Notes: a model not told the origin generated them from the sequence alone. A stretch of DNA of 64,000 bases from an uncultured Porphyromonadaceae bacterium (GCA_945873625.1 CAMCDS010000001.1:124001-188000), one strand, 5' to 3'; counted from the first letter of the stretch, positions 26,086 to 37,296 are shown. Numbers and translations are program-made.

Positions 26086-27000
26086 TTATCTTACGAGAGA
26101 GAGGAATTTCTGGGGCACGGGAAGCTCGAACGACATGAGCTTGCGCGTGATGGGATGGGCGAAGCGGAGGGTCATGGCGTGGAGCGCGATGCGCCCGATG
26201 GGGCTGCGCTGGGCACCATACTTGCGGTCGCCGGTGATTGGATGGCCGAGGTCGCGGGCATGGACGCGAATCTGGTTCTTGCGTCCGGTCTCGAGCGAGA
26301 ACTCGGCGAGGGTGAAGCCGCGTCCGCGACGCATCACGCGATAGCGCGTTACGGCCGGCTTTCCGGCCGTCATGTCGTCGGTGGAATACACCTCATACTG
26401 CGAGGTCTCGCCCAGGTTGCTGCGCACGGTGCCCTCGTCGTCGTCGAGTGAGCCTTCGAGCACCGCCACATAGCGGCGGTCGAGCACCATGTTCTTCCAG
26501 TTGTGCTGCATCGCCTCCTGGGCCTGAGGATTGCGCGCGAACATCATCAGGCCCGAAGTGCCGCGGTCGAGGCGGTGGACCACAAAAATCTTGTTGGCCG
26601 GGTCGATGCTCTTCACGTAGTCCTTGAGTATGTTGTAGGCGGTCGCCTCATTCTTGTTGTTGCCCGTGCCTACCGAGAGGAGTCCGTAGCCCTTGTTGAT
26701 GACGATGATGTCGTCGTCCTCATAGACTATCTGGAGGCGCGGATTGCGGAATACGGGCCACGACCTCGTGAAATTCACTTCCACTGCGGCTCCGGGCTCC
26801 ACCGGGGCGTCGAACTGCGAGGTTACGCGTCCGCCAAGCCTCACCTGCCCGTGGCGGAGCAGCGATTTCACTGTGGTGCGCGTCGCGTCTGTGAGGCGCG
26901 ACGTGAGCAGCTCCATTAGGGGCGCCGGTTCGGTCGATTCGTTGGTGAATGTGCGTATTCTGTCGGGCGCGTTGTTTCGCCTGTTGTGCGGTTGCTTCAT
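26086..27000 (-). CDS. RluA-family pseudouridine synthase
   Basis: 304 aa. An S4-like RNA-binding segment (about residues 25-80, LLRHGQVRLGGRVTS) precedes the catalytic domain with the RluA motif FVVHRLDRGTSGLMMFARN, whose Asp is the nucleophile, and the C-terminal RIALHAMTLRFAHP. It isomerises uridines in rRNA or tRNA; the exact target site (RluD-like or other) cannot be told. It is part of the run GH16-rluA type-PAP2-purE-ispG-msrC. Confidence 0.88.
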   Translation of the reverse strand: MKQPHNRRNNAPDRIRTFTNESTEPAPLMELLTSRLTDATRTTVKSLLRHGQVRLGGRVTSQFDAPVEPGAAVEVNFTRSWPVFRNPRLQIVYEDDDIIVINKGYGLLSVGTGNNKNEATAYNILKDYVKSIDPANKIFVVHRLDRGTSGLMMFARNPQAQEAMQHNWKNMVLDRRYVAVLEGSLDDDEGTVRSNLGETSQYEVYSTDDMTAGKPAVTRYRVMRRGRGFTLAEFSLETGRKNQIRVHARDLGHPITGDRKYGAQRSPIGRIALHAMTLRFAHPITRKLMSFELPVPQKFLSLVR

Positions 27001-27012
27001 CGGAAATAATGT

Positions 27013-27939
27013 TTATCGGTTGCGTCTGACCACGGCTTTTCTCGGAGTCTGAAGCTGCCGGGAGTTGACGGTCGAAAGTCTGCCCGCCGCTGATTTGGCG
27101 GTCGGCGCGGCCTTCAGCCTCGGGGCGGCCTTCGCGGGGGTAGTCCCGGCGGGGGCGGCCTTCCTCGAGACGGCCGGCAGATAGTGCTTCACCCAGTCGA
27201 TTTCCATCTCCACCGGGAGGTCGCGGAGGTTTACGCGTCCCACCCACTGCCCGCCGAGCTGCATGTCGAGCACGAGGTAATAATCGGTGAAGAAGGGGTA
27301 TTGGCCGTTGCGGCCGCCGTTCTTTTTCGGGTAAGTGAGAGTCTTGTGGCCGTTGATGTGAAACGTGAGGCTGTCTTCCGTAATGTCGACGCCATACACG
27401 TTCCATCCGTCAGGGTCGATGGGATATGTGGTGGAGTGAGGGGGATTGTTCTCCTGATGGAGATTCAGGGTGTAGCCCGAATGTACGGTCTGATGGGCTA
27501 TCGACTCGGAGTTGAGGCGCTCCATAATGTCGATTTCGCCGTCGTCGGGCCATTTGTCGCTCCAGGGGAGCAGCCACAGGGCCGGCCATGCCCCTCTCGC
27601 GCCTCCGAGGCGCGCGCGGATTTCGATGCGTCCCGGCTCGAAGGCCTTGAGCTTCTTGGTCCATACGCCGCCCGTAACGTAGGGTGCCGTGTCGGCACGC
27701 TGGTTGAGATTGCGCATTCCGCGGAGCACGAGGCTGCCGTCGCGCAGCTCATAGAGCGAGTCGCCGTGCGACATGTGGCGGTCCCAGTCAGACGTGCCGC
27801 GAGTAACTTTGGCCCAAACGGCCGGATCGAGACGCGGTGCGTCGAAGTCGTCCATCCAGTCAAGTTCCCATGCCTGGCCGAAAGAGGCCGGCGCGGCGCA
27901 TGCCAGTAGAAGCAGGAGGTGTAAGAGTCGGAATTTCAT
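27013..27939 (-). CDS. Secreted glycoside hydrolase family 16 protein
   Basis: 308 aa with a signal peptide (LLLLLACAAPASFGQA). The GH16 catalytic motif is intact: GEIDIMERLN, with nucleophile and acid/base glutamates in ExDxxE spacing, after the typical GAWPALWLLPWSDKWPDD. GH16 enzymes cleave beta-1,3/1,4-glucans, galactans or related polymers; specificity is not predictable here. The C-terminal 50 residues are rich in Ala, Lys and Arg, an uncommon basic tail possibly for wall or surface attachment. It is not in a polysaccharide utilisation locus and is the first gene of a housekeeping run. Confidence 0.85.
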   Translation of the reverse strand: MKFRLLHLLLLLACAAPASFGQAWELDWMDDFDAPRLDPAVWAKVTRGTSDWDRHMSHGDSLYELRDGSLVLRGMRNLNQRADTAPYVTGGVWTKKLKAFEPGRIEIRARLGGARGAWPALWLLPWSDKWPDDGEIDIMERLNSESIAHQTVHSGYTLNLHQENNPPHSTTYPIDPDGWNVYGVDITEDSLTFHINGHKTLTYPKKNGGRNGQYPFFTDYYLVLDMQLGGQWVGRVNLRDLPVEMEIDWVKHYLPAVSRKAAPAGTTPAKAAPRLKAAPTAKSAAGRLSTVNSRQLQTPRKAVVRRNR

Positions 27940-27981
27940 ACTTTTCTGTTGAGGTTCGGATGCCTCGGCGATAATTACAAC

Positions 27982-28017
27982 GCGGGGACGCGCGTCAGAG
28001 TTTTCACGCGTCCCCGC
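27982..28017 (-). terminator. Terminator hairpin after yidC
   Basis: Perfect 11-bp inverted repeat GCGGGGACGCG (27982-27992) and CGCGTCCCCGC (28007-28017) lies between the yidC stop and the GH16 start. The T tract is weak on the minus strand. Confidence 0.6.
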
Positions 28018-28051
28018 CGAGATATGTTTCAGTCTTCGGAGCGAAGCCGCC

Positions 28052-30151
28052 TCATCGTTTTCCTCCGCGCTGCTTCTGCTGCTCCTTGAGCATCTGCTGC
28101 TGCTGGCGCTGCATCTCTTCGAGACGGGCCATGAATCCCGATTTCTTTTTCGGTTTCCTGGCGTTCTCGGCCATCTGCCGGCGCACGTCTTCCTCCTTGA
28201 TTACATAGCGGAAGGCGTAGGTCTGGATGATGGTGATGAGCAGCGAGAGGAAGTAGTAGTAGCTCAGGCCGGCTGCATAGTTGTTGAAGAAAATCATGAA
28301 GAACACCGGCATCAGATACATCATCCACTTCATGCCGGGCATCTGTCCGGGCTGGTTCTGCATGTTGATGTAGGTGTAGACGATGTTGGTTACGGTCATC
28401 AGCAGGCAGAAGAGGGAGATGTGGTTGCCGAAGTATTCGGTAACGAGGGGAATGTTGCCGCTCCACGAGATAATGGCGTCGGGGGCCGAGAGGTCGTGCA
28501 CCCAGAGGAAGCTCTCGCCCCTCAGCTCGATGCACGAGGGGAAGAACGTGAACATGGCGAAGAGGATAGGCATCTGGAGCAGCATCGGCAGACAGCCCGA
28601 CATGGGGCTCGCGCCGGCCTTGCTGTAGAGAGCCATCGTCTTCTGCTGGCGCAGCATGGCGTTGTCCTGTCCGGGATACTTGTCGTTGATAGCCTTGATG
28701 TCGGGGGCGAGGATGCGCATCTTGGCCTGGCTCTTGAAGCTCTTGTAGGTGAGCGGGAAGAGCACGAGCTTGATGAGGAGCGTCATTATCAGGATGATGA
28801 TGCCGTAGTTCGAGATCCACGAGCCCAAAAGCGTAAATAAGGGGATAATCACGCCGGTGTTGATCCAGCGGAAGAGGCTCCATCCCAGCGGGATGAGGCG
28901 CGTCAGCGAGAGGTCTTCGTCGGTGTCGACCTGCTTGTCGAGGTCAGAGAGGAGGGGATAGAGGTTGGGGCCGATGAAATAGTCGAAGCTGACGGGGTTC
29001 TCGGCCGTCCAGTCGTAGTCGTTGACCACGGCGCTGGCCGAGAGGCTCTTGAGATAGTCGGAGCCTTTGAGTATGTCGCTCTTGAAGTCGGCGGTGTTGA
29101 AGGGGCGCTTCGAGATGAGCACCGACGAGAAGAACTGGTTTTTGAAGGCAATCCATTTCACCTTTGCCTTGCGTTCCTCGGTGTCGTTTTTGTTTTCCGA
29201 AAGATTCTCGACCGAGCCGCCGGCATACTTGTAGTAGAGTCCGGAGTTGCGCTCCTCAAACATGCGGCCCTTCTCCTGGCGCTTGATGTCCTGGCTCCAT
29301 TCCACGCCGAGGTTGCGGTTGTTGCTCTGCACGATGGGCGCCATGTTGCGCTGCACGATGCGCATCTTCACCACATAGCTGTCGCCTTTGGGGAGCGTAT
29401 ACTCGATGCCCCAGTAGGCGTCGGGCGCCATGTCGAGGGCCATGAGCACGGTGGAGTCGTTGACGGTGCGGGCGTTGAAGTAGAGGTCGCGGGTGCTGAT
29501 TTCCTGCGGCAGGGGGAGGTTGAAGGCCATGCGGTCGGTGGAGTCGCGGAAGATCACCACCTTCTCCTTGCGCTTCTCGGTCTCGACGGCCGAATACTCG
29601 GTGTCGTACTTCTTGAGCTCGGCGCGGGTGATGCTTCCGCTCTTCGAGCTGATTTCCAATGCGAGCACGTCGTTCTCGAGCTTCACCGTCTTGTCTTCGC
29701 CCGTGAGGAAGCGTGCAAACTTGCCGTAGCGGCCGAGTGAGGCGCTGCGTGCGCGCAGTACTGCGATGCCGTTGCGCTGTTCGGCGGGTGAGAGACGCTC
29801 GAGGTTGGCGTTGACCACATCGGCGTAGTCCACGTTGCGGCCGGCCACTTCCACAGTGCCGTAGATGCTGTCGCCGCGGAGCGTGAGGTGCAGGCCGTTG
29901 TCGTCAATGGTGCTGACGCGGGTGCTGTCGGCCAGAATCCTGACGGTGCCGTTTTCGGCGATGTTGCCGGCAAGCCATTCCTTCTCGGTGGCCGAGAGGG
30001 AGTCGGTGCCGCCCGGAGTGGTCTGCGGGGCAGCCTGCTCGGTGGCGGCGTCGGTCTTGGCGCCGGGATTCTCGTTTTTGGGCTGAAGCCACATCCATCC
30101 GAAGAAGATGGCGGCCATTAGCAGCAGCCCGTAGATTGTGTTTTTATCCAT
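28052..30151 (-). CDS. yidC: Membrane protein insertase YidC
   Basis: 699 aa YidC/Oxa1 insertase, which helps fold and insert inner-membrane proteins with or without SecYEG. It has an N-terminal membrane anchor (GLLLMAAIFFGWMWLQP), a large periplasmic beta domain (to about residue 370) and the conserved C-terminal core with KLVLFPLTYKSFKSQAKM, GCLPMLLQMPILFAMF and MTVTNIVYTYINMQ. A basic, glutamine-rich cytoplasmic tail (RQQQQMLKEQQKQRGGKR) may contact ribosomes. It is somewhat longer than the Bacteroides norm as I recall it. It is 42 nt after pyrG and likely co-transcribed. Confidence 0.95.
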   Translation of the reverse strand: MDKNTIYGLLLMAAIFFGWMWLQPKNENPGAKTDAATEQAAPQTTPGGTDSLSATEKEWLAGNIAENGTVRILADSTRVSTIDDNGLHLTLRGDSIYGTVEVAGRNVDYADVVNANLERLSPAEQRNGIAVLRARSASLGRYGKFARFLTGEDKTVKLENDVLALEISSKSGSITRAELKKYDTEYSAVETEKRKEKVVIFRDSTDRMAFNLPLPQEISTRDLYFNARTVNDSTVLMALDMAPDAYWGIEYTLPKGDSYVVKMRIVQRNMAPIVQSNNRNLGVEWSQDIKRQEKGRMFEERNSGLYYKYAGGSVENLSENKNDTEERKAKVKWIAFKNQFFSSVLISKRPFNTADFKSDILKGSDYLKSLSASAVVNDYDWTAENPVSFDYFIGPNLYPLLSDLDKQVDTDEDLSLTRLIPLGWSLFRWINTGVIIPLFTLLGSWISNYGIIILIMTLLIKLVLFPLTYKSFKSQAKMRILAPDIKAINDKYPGQDNAMLRQQKTMALYSKAGASPMSGCLPMLLQMPILFAMFTFFPSCIELRGESFLWVHDLSAPDAIISWSGNIPLVTEYFGNHISLFCLLMTVTNIVYTYINMQNQPGQMPGMKWMMYLMPVFFMIFFNNYAAGLSYYYFLSLLITIIQTYAFRYVIKEEDVRRQMAENARKPKKKSGFMARLEEMQRQQQQMLKEQQKQRGGKR

Positions 30152-30193
30152 TGGTAAGGGTCAGTTGTTTATCGGATGCCGTCGGCCTGAGGC

Positions 30194-31831
<1,638 letters not shown>

Positions 31832-31908
31832 TTAGATATTTCTTTGATAAATAGCCCATTGAGGACCGACGGAATGCCGGACCGCAGTCAGCCGCGATTT
31901 TCAACCTG

Positions 31909-31941
31909 CAAATTTACTCAATTTTTCTCCAACTCGCAAAA
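31909..31941 (-). promoter_or_regulatory. pyrG promoter
   Basis: On the minus strand TTTTG (31937-31941) and TAAATTTG (31909-31916) are separated by 20 nt, a full match to the Bacteroidetes -33/-7 consensus. The -7 box is 96 nt before the pyrG start. Confidence 0.75.
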
Positions 31942-32057
31942 TTATTTGCCACCCCTCCCCTGCCGCGCCCCGCCGCCGGGGGCGCGAAGAGGGGGGATTC
32001 GGAGCACGCAGATGGATGCAGGCACTCATTACGCTGATACATAATCCCACACAGAGA

Positions 32058-32098
32058 GTCCCCGCGACGGCCTGCCGATGGCTTGCCGACGCGGGGAC
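32058..32098 (-). terminator. Terminator hairpin after the endonuclease I gene
   Basis: Arms GTCCCCGCG (32058-32066) and CGCGGGGAC (32090-32098) pair perfectly, with further internal CGGC/GCCG pairing. They lie 27 nt past the stop on the minus strand. Confidence 0.6.
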
Positions 32099-32124
32099 CG
32101 CATAAAGTCGATTAAGTGAGAGGG

Positions 32125-33840
32125 TTACTCCACGGCTATCTTTAGGGGACGGGGATGCTGGTCGGTGCAGACGAGGTAGACGCCCTTGGTGAGCATTATC
32201 GTCTCGCCGCCGCAGACACGCTCGCGCTCGAGCACCACGCGTCCGGACACGTCGTAGACCTTCATGCCGGTATGCTCGGAGTCGAGCATCACCACGAAGC
32301 CTCCGGGGATAAGGCCGATGTTGAAGGGCTGGTCGGCGCCAATGCCGATCACGGCGTCGTTGCCGGCAGCCACCTGTATGGAGTTGGACGGCTCGGAGAG
32401 CACTCCGAGGCGCGAGGCCTGAACGGTGTAGGATTCGGCCACATCGGGGTCGCGGTCCTCGACGAGCACATAGTTGAAGTCGGAGGTGAGCGTCGAGGCC
32501 TGCGGGCCGTCTTCGGTATAGCGCACGCGGTTGATGACGTAGTAGTCGATTACGTCGGGCGAGGGTTCCCAGTTGGCCTGATACGACGTCGACGTGATTT
32601 CAGTGGCCTCGGTAGCCACAAGCGTCGAGAGCTGCGGCACCTCGAAGGCCTGACCCTGAAGCGTTACAGCCACATCCCGGTCGAGCGGGAGGCCGCCGTC
32701 GTAGAGGCGGAGCGTGGCGGTGTGGACGCCGACGGAGGTCGGACGGTATTCAACCTGCAGCAGATATACGTCAGACGAATTGATGTCGGCTGCCGAAATC
32801 GAGTTGGTCGGGATGTAGAACATATTGCGGTCGGCGCCCTGGATGCGCACGGTGAGCGCGCTTGAGAGGTTGCTTCCGGCTATCTCGAGGGGCATCACCA
32901 CGGTATGGCCCACTGCGGCCTCGCCCATATCGATGGCCGAGCCGTTGACGGGACGCGTGATTTCGGGGTCGCCGCTCGGCGGAGGGGTAACGGAGCCGCC
33001 CTGCTCGCTGATGTAGAAGGTTTCGGTCTGGCGCGTGCCCCAGATGTATTCGGCGAGTTCGGGGAAGTCGACGAATGGGTTGCGGTTGCCCTGATATTTC
33101 TCAACCTCGTCGTTGCGGTCTATCTCCTTCTGGCTCACCCGGTCGTTGCGCGCCCAGTCGAGCAGCATCTGGTAAGCCCAGGGCTGGAGCGTGGGCCACG
33201 AGTTCTGCCGGTACATGTAATTGACCACCCAGGGGAGGTCGTCGTAGACGAGGGCCATATAGAAGAATCCGCGGGCGAAGTCGCCTTTATACTCGTCGGC
33301 GGGCTCAAACACATTGCCCGAGCCGCCTCCGTAGCCGGTCTGGGCGGGTCCTACCTTCGAGACGCCGTTGTTGAACGTGGTCGACTTGCAGACGCCGAGG
33401 GGGTAATTGAGCTTGGCCTGGTTGGCCGGGCCGTCGGAGGGGTAAAGGTTCCACATGTCGGAATAGGCCGGCGTATATTCAACGTCGCCGTTCTTCTTCC
33501 ACCACGATTTGGGCACGCTGTGCTCGCGCTGCATATTGTTGGCCGAGAACGACGAGCGTGCTGTCTGCCCTGAGCGGATGAGATAGATGTTGTCGCTGTA
33601 CATGTCCCACCAGCGCTTGCATCCGTCGTAGAGGTCGGGATAGACGTCGGAGTATTGCCAATAGTTGGGCAGGTCGGTATATACGAGCATGGTGTGGCGC
33701 TGCACACACTCCTTGGCGGCAGCCTTGAGGGCTTCTTTCTTCAGGCCCTCCATCTTGTCGTAGTAACCCTGTTTGTAGACAGCCTGCGATGCCAGCGGAC
33801 ACAGCAGGGCGATAAGGAAGAAGTGTAAAAGTTTTTTCAT
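32125..33840 (-). CDS. Secreted endonuclease I family nuclease
   Basis: 571 aa with a signal peptide (LLHFFLIALLCPLASQA). Residues about 25-275 are an Endonuclease_1 (EndA-like) domain, non-specific for DNA and RNA in known members. Its core motifs are NNMQREHSVPKSWW (metal/catalytic His) and SDMWNLYPSDGPANQAKLN. An immunoglobulin-like choice-of-anchor domain (about 290-400), an FN3-like domain (about 405-500) and a sorting-tail-like C-terminus (MKVYDVSGRVVLERE) follow, so the enzyme is probably surface-bound. It is the last gene of the deoC to endonuclease block; a GC hairpin at 33942-33972 separates it from the lipoprotein gene upstream. Confidence 0.85.
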   Translation of the reverse strand: MKKLLHFFLIALLCPLASQAVYKQGYYDKMEGLKKEALKAAAKECVQRHTMLVYTDLPNYWQYSDVYPDLYDGCKRWWDMYSDNIYLIRSGQTARSSFSANNMQREHSVPKSWWKKNGDVEYTPAYSDMWNLYPSDGPANQAKLNYPLGVCKSTTFNNGVSKVGPAQTGYGGGSGNVFEPADEYKGDFARGFFYMALVYDDLPWVVNYMYRQNSWPTLQPWAYQMLLDWARNDRVSQKEIDRNDEVEKYQGNRNPFVDFPELAEYIWGTRQTETFYISEQGGSVTPPPSGDPEITRPVNGSAIDMGEAAVGHTVVMPLEIAGSNLSSALTVRIQGADRNMFYIPTNSISAADINSSDVYLLQVEYRPTSVGVHTATLRLYDGGLPLDRDVAVTLQGQAFEVPQLSTLVATEATEITSTSYQANWEPSPDVIDYYVINRVRYTEDGPQASTLTSDFNYVLVEDRDPDVAESYTVQASRLGVLSEPSNSIQVAAGNDAVIGIGADQPFNIGLIPGGFVVMLDSEHTGMKVYDVSGRVVLERERVCGGETIMLTKGVYLVCTDQHPRPLKIAVE

Positions 33841-33941
33841 GCGTGAATGTCTTTAAGTAAATAAGTAGATCGCATACTATACATACTATAATGGGTTAAC
33901 GCCGGAGCCGCGCGTAAGGTTGAGGCGCCGGCGGTCGAAAC

Positions 33942-33972
33942 GCCGCCGGCAGGAACTTGCTCTGCCGGCGGC
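33942..33972 (-). terminator. GC hairpin between lipoprotein and endonuclease genes
   Basis: Perfect 11-bp stem GCCGCCGGCAG (33942-33952) and CTGCCGGCGGC (33962-33972) with a 9-nt loop, 27 nt downstream of the lipoprotein stop. It has no T run, so it may be an RNA stabiliser or processing site rather than a full stop. Confidence 0.5.
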
Positions 33973-33998
33973 GCGTATCGTGTCGTGCTGACGCGGGG

Positions 33999-35774
33999 TC
34001 AGTCAATCACCTCATATTCCGAGATGCTCTTCAGGCCGGGGGCGCCGAAGTATTTCTCGATATTGCCTTTGATCTTGACATGCTTGAGATAGATGCCGGG
34101 ATTCTGGCGCAGGCCGAGGGCGTTGCGGATGTCGCCGGCAGGCACCTGCACGGCTATGCAGGCGTCTTTCGAGTTGGTGGTCGAGGCGGGGCCGAGGATG
34201 ATGTTCGATCCGTTGTAGCCCGCCGTGGGGCTGTCTTCGATACCGGTGAGGTCGCTCGAGAACTTCCATTCCTGGGGACTGCCCGACTTGACGAAGCCTA
34301 CCACCCAGCCTTCTACCCAGACGCCGGTGGTGGCGCCTGTCGGATTCTGCACGTAGGCGATGTTGAAGGGCTTTTCCTTCGAGCCGTCGCCGTCCACCTG
34401 AGGCTTGTCGCCTCCGCCTCCGGAGCCTCCCTGTGAGAGGTCGACGCCTTCGATCTCAACCTGGGCGGCCGAGCCGTCGTTGCCGCTGATGCCGGTCATA
34501 CCGCTGACTGTGGCCAGGGTGCCGTAGGCGAGAATCTTCTTGCCGAGGTTGCCGGGATTGTCGAGCAGGTTGCCGTACTGGCGGGCGGGACTGCCCTGGG
34601 CGAGGGGAAGCACGATGCACTTGGTCCAGTCGCGCACGTCGGCCGAGGCTGCAATCACGAGGTTGTTGTCGGTCGGGTCGGCGGTGGTCCACTCGATGTC
34701 GGCGTTGGAGGTTACGGTCTGCCCGCCGGGGCGGAGGGTGCCGACGATATAGCCGGTGGTCCATCCGGCGGCGCCGGTGTTGGCGAGGCTCTGGGCCTCC
34801 TCTACGGTGTAAGGCTCATCCTTGGTGCCCTTCGAGTCGAAGATGCAGTCGGCGCGCGAGCGGAGAATCAGCTGCCACGAGCCGTTGAAGTAGCTCAGGA
34901 GACCGCGCACGCGTCCGGTGCCCTCGGGAAGCATATCGTTGTAGAACGAGGCATAACCCGAGTTGCGGACTATGATGGTCTGCCCCGAAGCATCGGTGAG
35001 GTTGCGGCTCGCATTGGCCTGATAAGGGGCGAAAGTCTCCTTGCCGCCGTCCTGGAAGCTGACGTTCTGAAGCTCGACGAGCTGGCTCTGCATCTTGCGC
35101 ACCTCGTCGGCCGAGGTGCAGCCGTTGATCTGCGAGATGGTCGACTGGATGCAATACATCTTGCCATCGGTGGGATAAGCGTCGCCGAAGCGGATATAGT
35201 GCATGTCGGTGTCGGGGTTGCCGCTGAGGTAAGTGCCGTTTTTGAAGAGCTGATAGCTCATGAAGCTCACCTGCTGCGTGCCGTTGTAGACGCCGAGACC
35301 TCCTATCTGTTCGAGGCCGGCATATTTGCCGATATAGAAATTGAGCGAGCCGTCTACGGCGTCGCCCGACTCACGGTCGGGATACTTCACGTCTACGGCA
35401 GAGAGGTCGATCACTATCTCCTGTCCGAAGGGATAGACGGTGTAGAGGCTGTTCTGGTTGATCGAAAGGGTGATGGCACCGGTGGCGTCCTGGATATACA
35501 TCGACTTATAGATGTTGCCCGAAGCGTCAGACGAGATCACGCGGCCCTTGATGATATACGGAGTCTTGGTGGCTTCGTCTTTGTATTTCAAGGGGATGGC
35601 ATAGTTGGTGTCTTCTTTCCACATAGCGGCTTTGAGCTCCGCGATGGTGGTGTTGGCCACTACGGGTGCTTCCGGCTCTACGAGGTCGGGAGTATCCATA
35701 TCGGCCTGGCAAGAAGTCAGAGCCATGGCTCCGAGCATTCCGAGACCGAGGAATATATTTTTATTGAATTTCAT
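33999..35774 (-). CDS. DUF5689/DUF6359-type surface lipoprotein
   Basis: 591 aa with lipobox LTSC (Cys22). Residues about 40-310 resemble DUF5689, an OB-fold-like module (IIKGRVISSDASGNIYKSMY). Two DUF6359-like modules follow, marked by TGYIVGTLRPGG...LLDNPGNLGKKI and EGWVVGFVKSG...GLRQNPGIYLKHVKIKG. OB-fold domains often bind nucleic acid, and related families are encoded near secreted nucleases in Bacteroidetes, so nucleic-acid capture at the cell surface is a reasonable inference. It is 35 nt downstream of the related 482-aa lipoprotein gene. Confidence 0.7.
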   Translation of the reverse strand: MKFNKNIFLGLGMLGAMALTSCQADMDTPDLVEPEAPVVANTTIAELKAAMWKEDTNYAIPLKYKDEATKTPYIIKGRVISSDASGNIYKSMYIQDATGAITLSINQNSLYTVYPFGQEIVIDLSAVDVKYPDRESGDAVDGSLNFYIGKYAGLEQIGGLGVYNGTQQVSFMSYQLFKNGTYLSGNPDTDMHYIRFGDAYPTDGKMYCIQSTISQINGCTSADEVRKMQSQLVELQNVSFQDGGKETFAPYQANASRNLTDASGQTIIVRNSGYASFYNDMLPEGTGRVRGLLSYFNGSWQLILRSRADCIFDSKGTKDEPYTVEEAQSLANTGAAGWTTGYIVGTLRPGGQTVTSNADIEWTTADPTDNNLVIAASADVRDWTKCIVLPLAQGSPARQYGNLLDNPGNLGKKILAYGTLATVSGMTGISGNDGSAAQVEIEGVDLSQGGSGGGGDKPQVDGDGSKEKPFNIAYVQNPTGATTGVWVEGWVVGFVKSGSPQEWKFSSDLTGIEDSPTAGYNGSNIILGPASTTNSKDACIAVQVPAGDIRNALGLRQNPGIYLKHVKIKGNIEKYFGAPGLKSISEYEVID

Positions 35775-35809
35775 TGCTTCTGATTTTCAGGTGGTTGATG
35801 AAGATACAA

Positions 35810-37258
35810 TCACTTTGAGCCTGTGATCTTGAGGTTCTGAATCTCCCAGGTGTCGGCTCCGGAGGCGGAGGAGGCGTATTTGAATGCCACCTGCACCTTC
35901 TTGCCGGCAAATGCCGAAAGATCGATGTTTCCGGAGTTGGAGAACGACCACGATCCGGCTGCGGGCCATGTAGGTATGGCTACAGCGGTCCAGGCTGTGG
36001 CTCCCTCTTCGCGCACTGCGAAGCCGCAGAGCTGGGTGAGGGTGGTCTGGAACTTGGCGGCATGATCGAATGAGGCGCCGACGCTCTTATAACCCGAGAG
36101 GTCGATCACGGGCGATACGGCATAGGCTTCCGAAGCGTAGGCAGTACCGCTCACGTAGGCACTTGCATTCAGATAGTTGTTGCCGTTGTAGGAGCGCCAT
36201 GCGAACACGCTTTCAAGGCCTGCGGGAAGGTTGATGTTCTCAAATGTCCATCCTTCGGTCAGCGAAGCCGACTTGGCGTCAAGGGCCGAATAGATGGCGT
36301 CGCCGGAGGGAGTTGTTCCTCCGCCGCTGCCGGCATTACCCTTGGGACCCCACGCATAGTCGGAGGTATTTTTCAGACCGTTCACGCCGAAGTATTTGGC
36401 AAGATCACCCTTGAGCGAAACCTGCTTGCCGAGGTTGCCGGGGTTGTCCTTGAGGTTGAGCGCGGCGCGCACAGCTCCGGTCGGGAGGTTGACCGACGTA
36501 CATTTCTTATAGTCCTTCTCCGTGGGGCTGTCGGCGATCATCAGGTTCGAGGCCTGTGCGTCTTCGGCCGAGAATGTGGCCCACTGCTCGTTGAGCGAGC
36601 TTGCGCCGTCGGGGTTCGACTTAATGTAGCCCACGATGTAGCCGCTCACCCATACGCCGGTGCCGGTCTGTCCGGCGAGCATCTGGGCCACGGAGTAGGG
36701 CTTGTCGGCCGAGCCGTTGCCGCCGCCGGTTACGGGAGGTGTCGGTTCGTCGCCTTCCTCACCCTGAGCGCCCCATACGTAGGCAGTTACGCTCTTAAGA
36801 GCCGCATTGGTGCCGAAATAGCGCTCCACGGAGGCTTTCACGGTAACCTGACGGCCGAGGTTGGCGGGATTGTCTTTGAGGTTGAGGGCCGAGCGCACGT
36901 CGCCGGTGGAGAGCTGCACGGGTATGCACTTCTCCCAGTCGGTCTCGTCGGGCGTGGCCGCGATGAGGATGTTGCTCGCGAGGCTGCACGGAGTGGTGAA
37001 GGTGGCAGTCTCAGCCGCAAAGCGGTTGTCGGTGCCTTCCTTGGTGTCGATCCAGCCTACGATGTAGCCGGTAACCCATTTGTCCGACATCTGCGTGCCG
37101 TTGAGAATCTGGGTGGCCGTATAGGGATTGAGGGCCGAGCCGTCGCCGAGTCCACCCTCGGGGGTGATGACCGGCGGCTGGGCCAGGTCTTCGCTGCACG
37201 ACGCCAGACCGATTACGGCCAGCATCAGCATTGATAGATACAGACTTATCTTTTTCAT
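35810..37258 (-). CDS. Lipoprotein with two DUF6359-type repeats and a choice-of-anchor domain
   Basis: 482 aa with lipobox LASC (Cys21). Two tandem repeats of about 120 residues share the pattern KWVTGYIVGWI / VWVSGYIVGYI, then ALNLKDNPANLGRQVTV / ALNLKDNPGNLGKQVSL and a YFG...YVWG / YAWG end. The C-terminal 150 residues resemble a choice-of-anchor J carbohydrate/ligand-binding sandwich. The same repeat occurs in the next gene, so the two lipoproteins are related and probably arose by duplication. It lies 38 nt after the TonB-dependent receptor gene, so it is likely a surface partner of that receptor, in place of a SusD. Confidence 0.7.
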   Translation of the reverse strand: MKKISLYLSMLMLAVIGLASCSEDLAQPPVITPEGGLGDGSALNPYTATQILNGTQMSDKWVTGYIVGWIDTKEGTDNRFAAETATFTTPCSLASNILIAATPDETDWEKCIPVQLSTGDVRSALNLKDNPANLGRQVTVKASVERYFGTNAALKSVTAYVWGAQGEEGDEPTPPVTGGGNGSADKPYSVAQMLAGQTGTGVWVSGYIVGYIKSNPDGASSLNEQWATFSAEDAQASNLMIADSPTEKDYKKCTSVNLPTGAVRAALNLKDNPGNLGKQVSLKGDLAKYFGVNGLKNTSDYAWGPKGNAGSGGGTTPSGDAIYSALDAKSASLTEGWTFENINLPAGLESVFAWRSYNGNNYLNASAYVSGTAYASEAYAVSPVIDLSGYKSVGASFDHAAKFQTTLTQLCGFAVREEGATAWTAVAIPTWPAAGSWSFSNSGNIDLSAFAGKKVQVAFKYASSASGADTWEIQNLKITGSK

Positions 37259-37296
37259 GTCGAATTATCTTTTTTGATTGTAGAAGCCGGCCCGGT

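Noticed and set aside
27013-27939. Polysaccharide utilisation locus around the GH16 gene
   Set aside because: No SusC/SusD pair or regulator adjoins it; neighbours are housekeeping genes.
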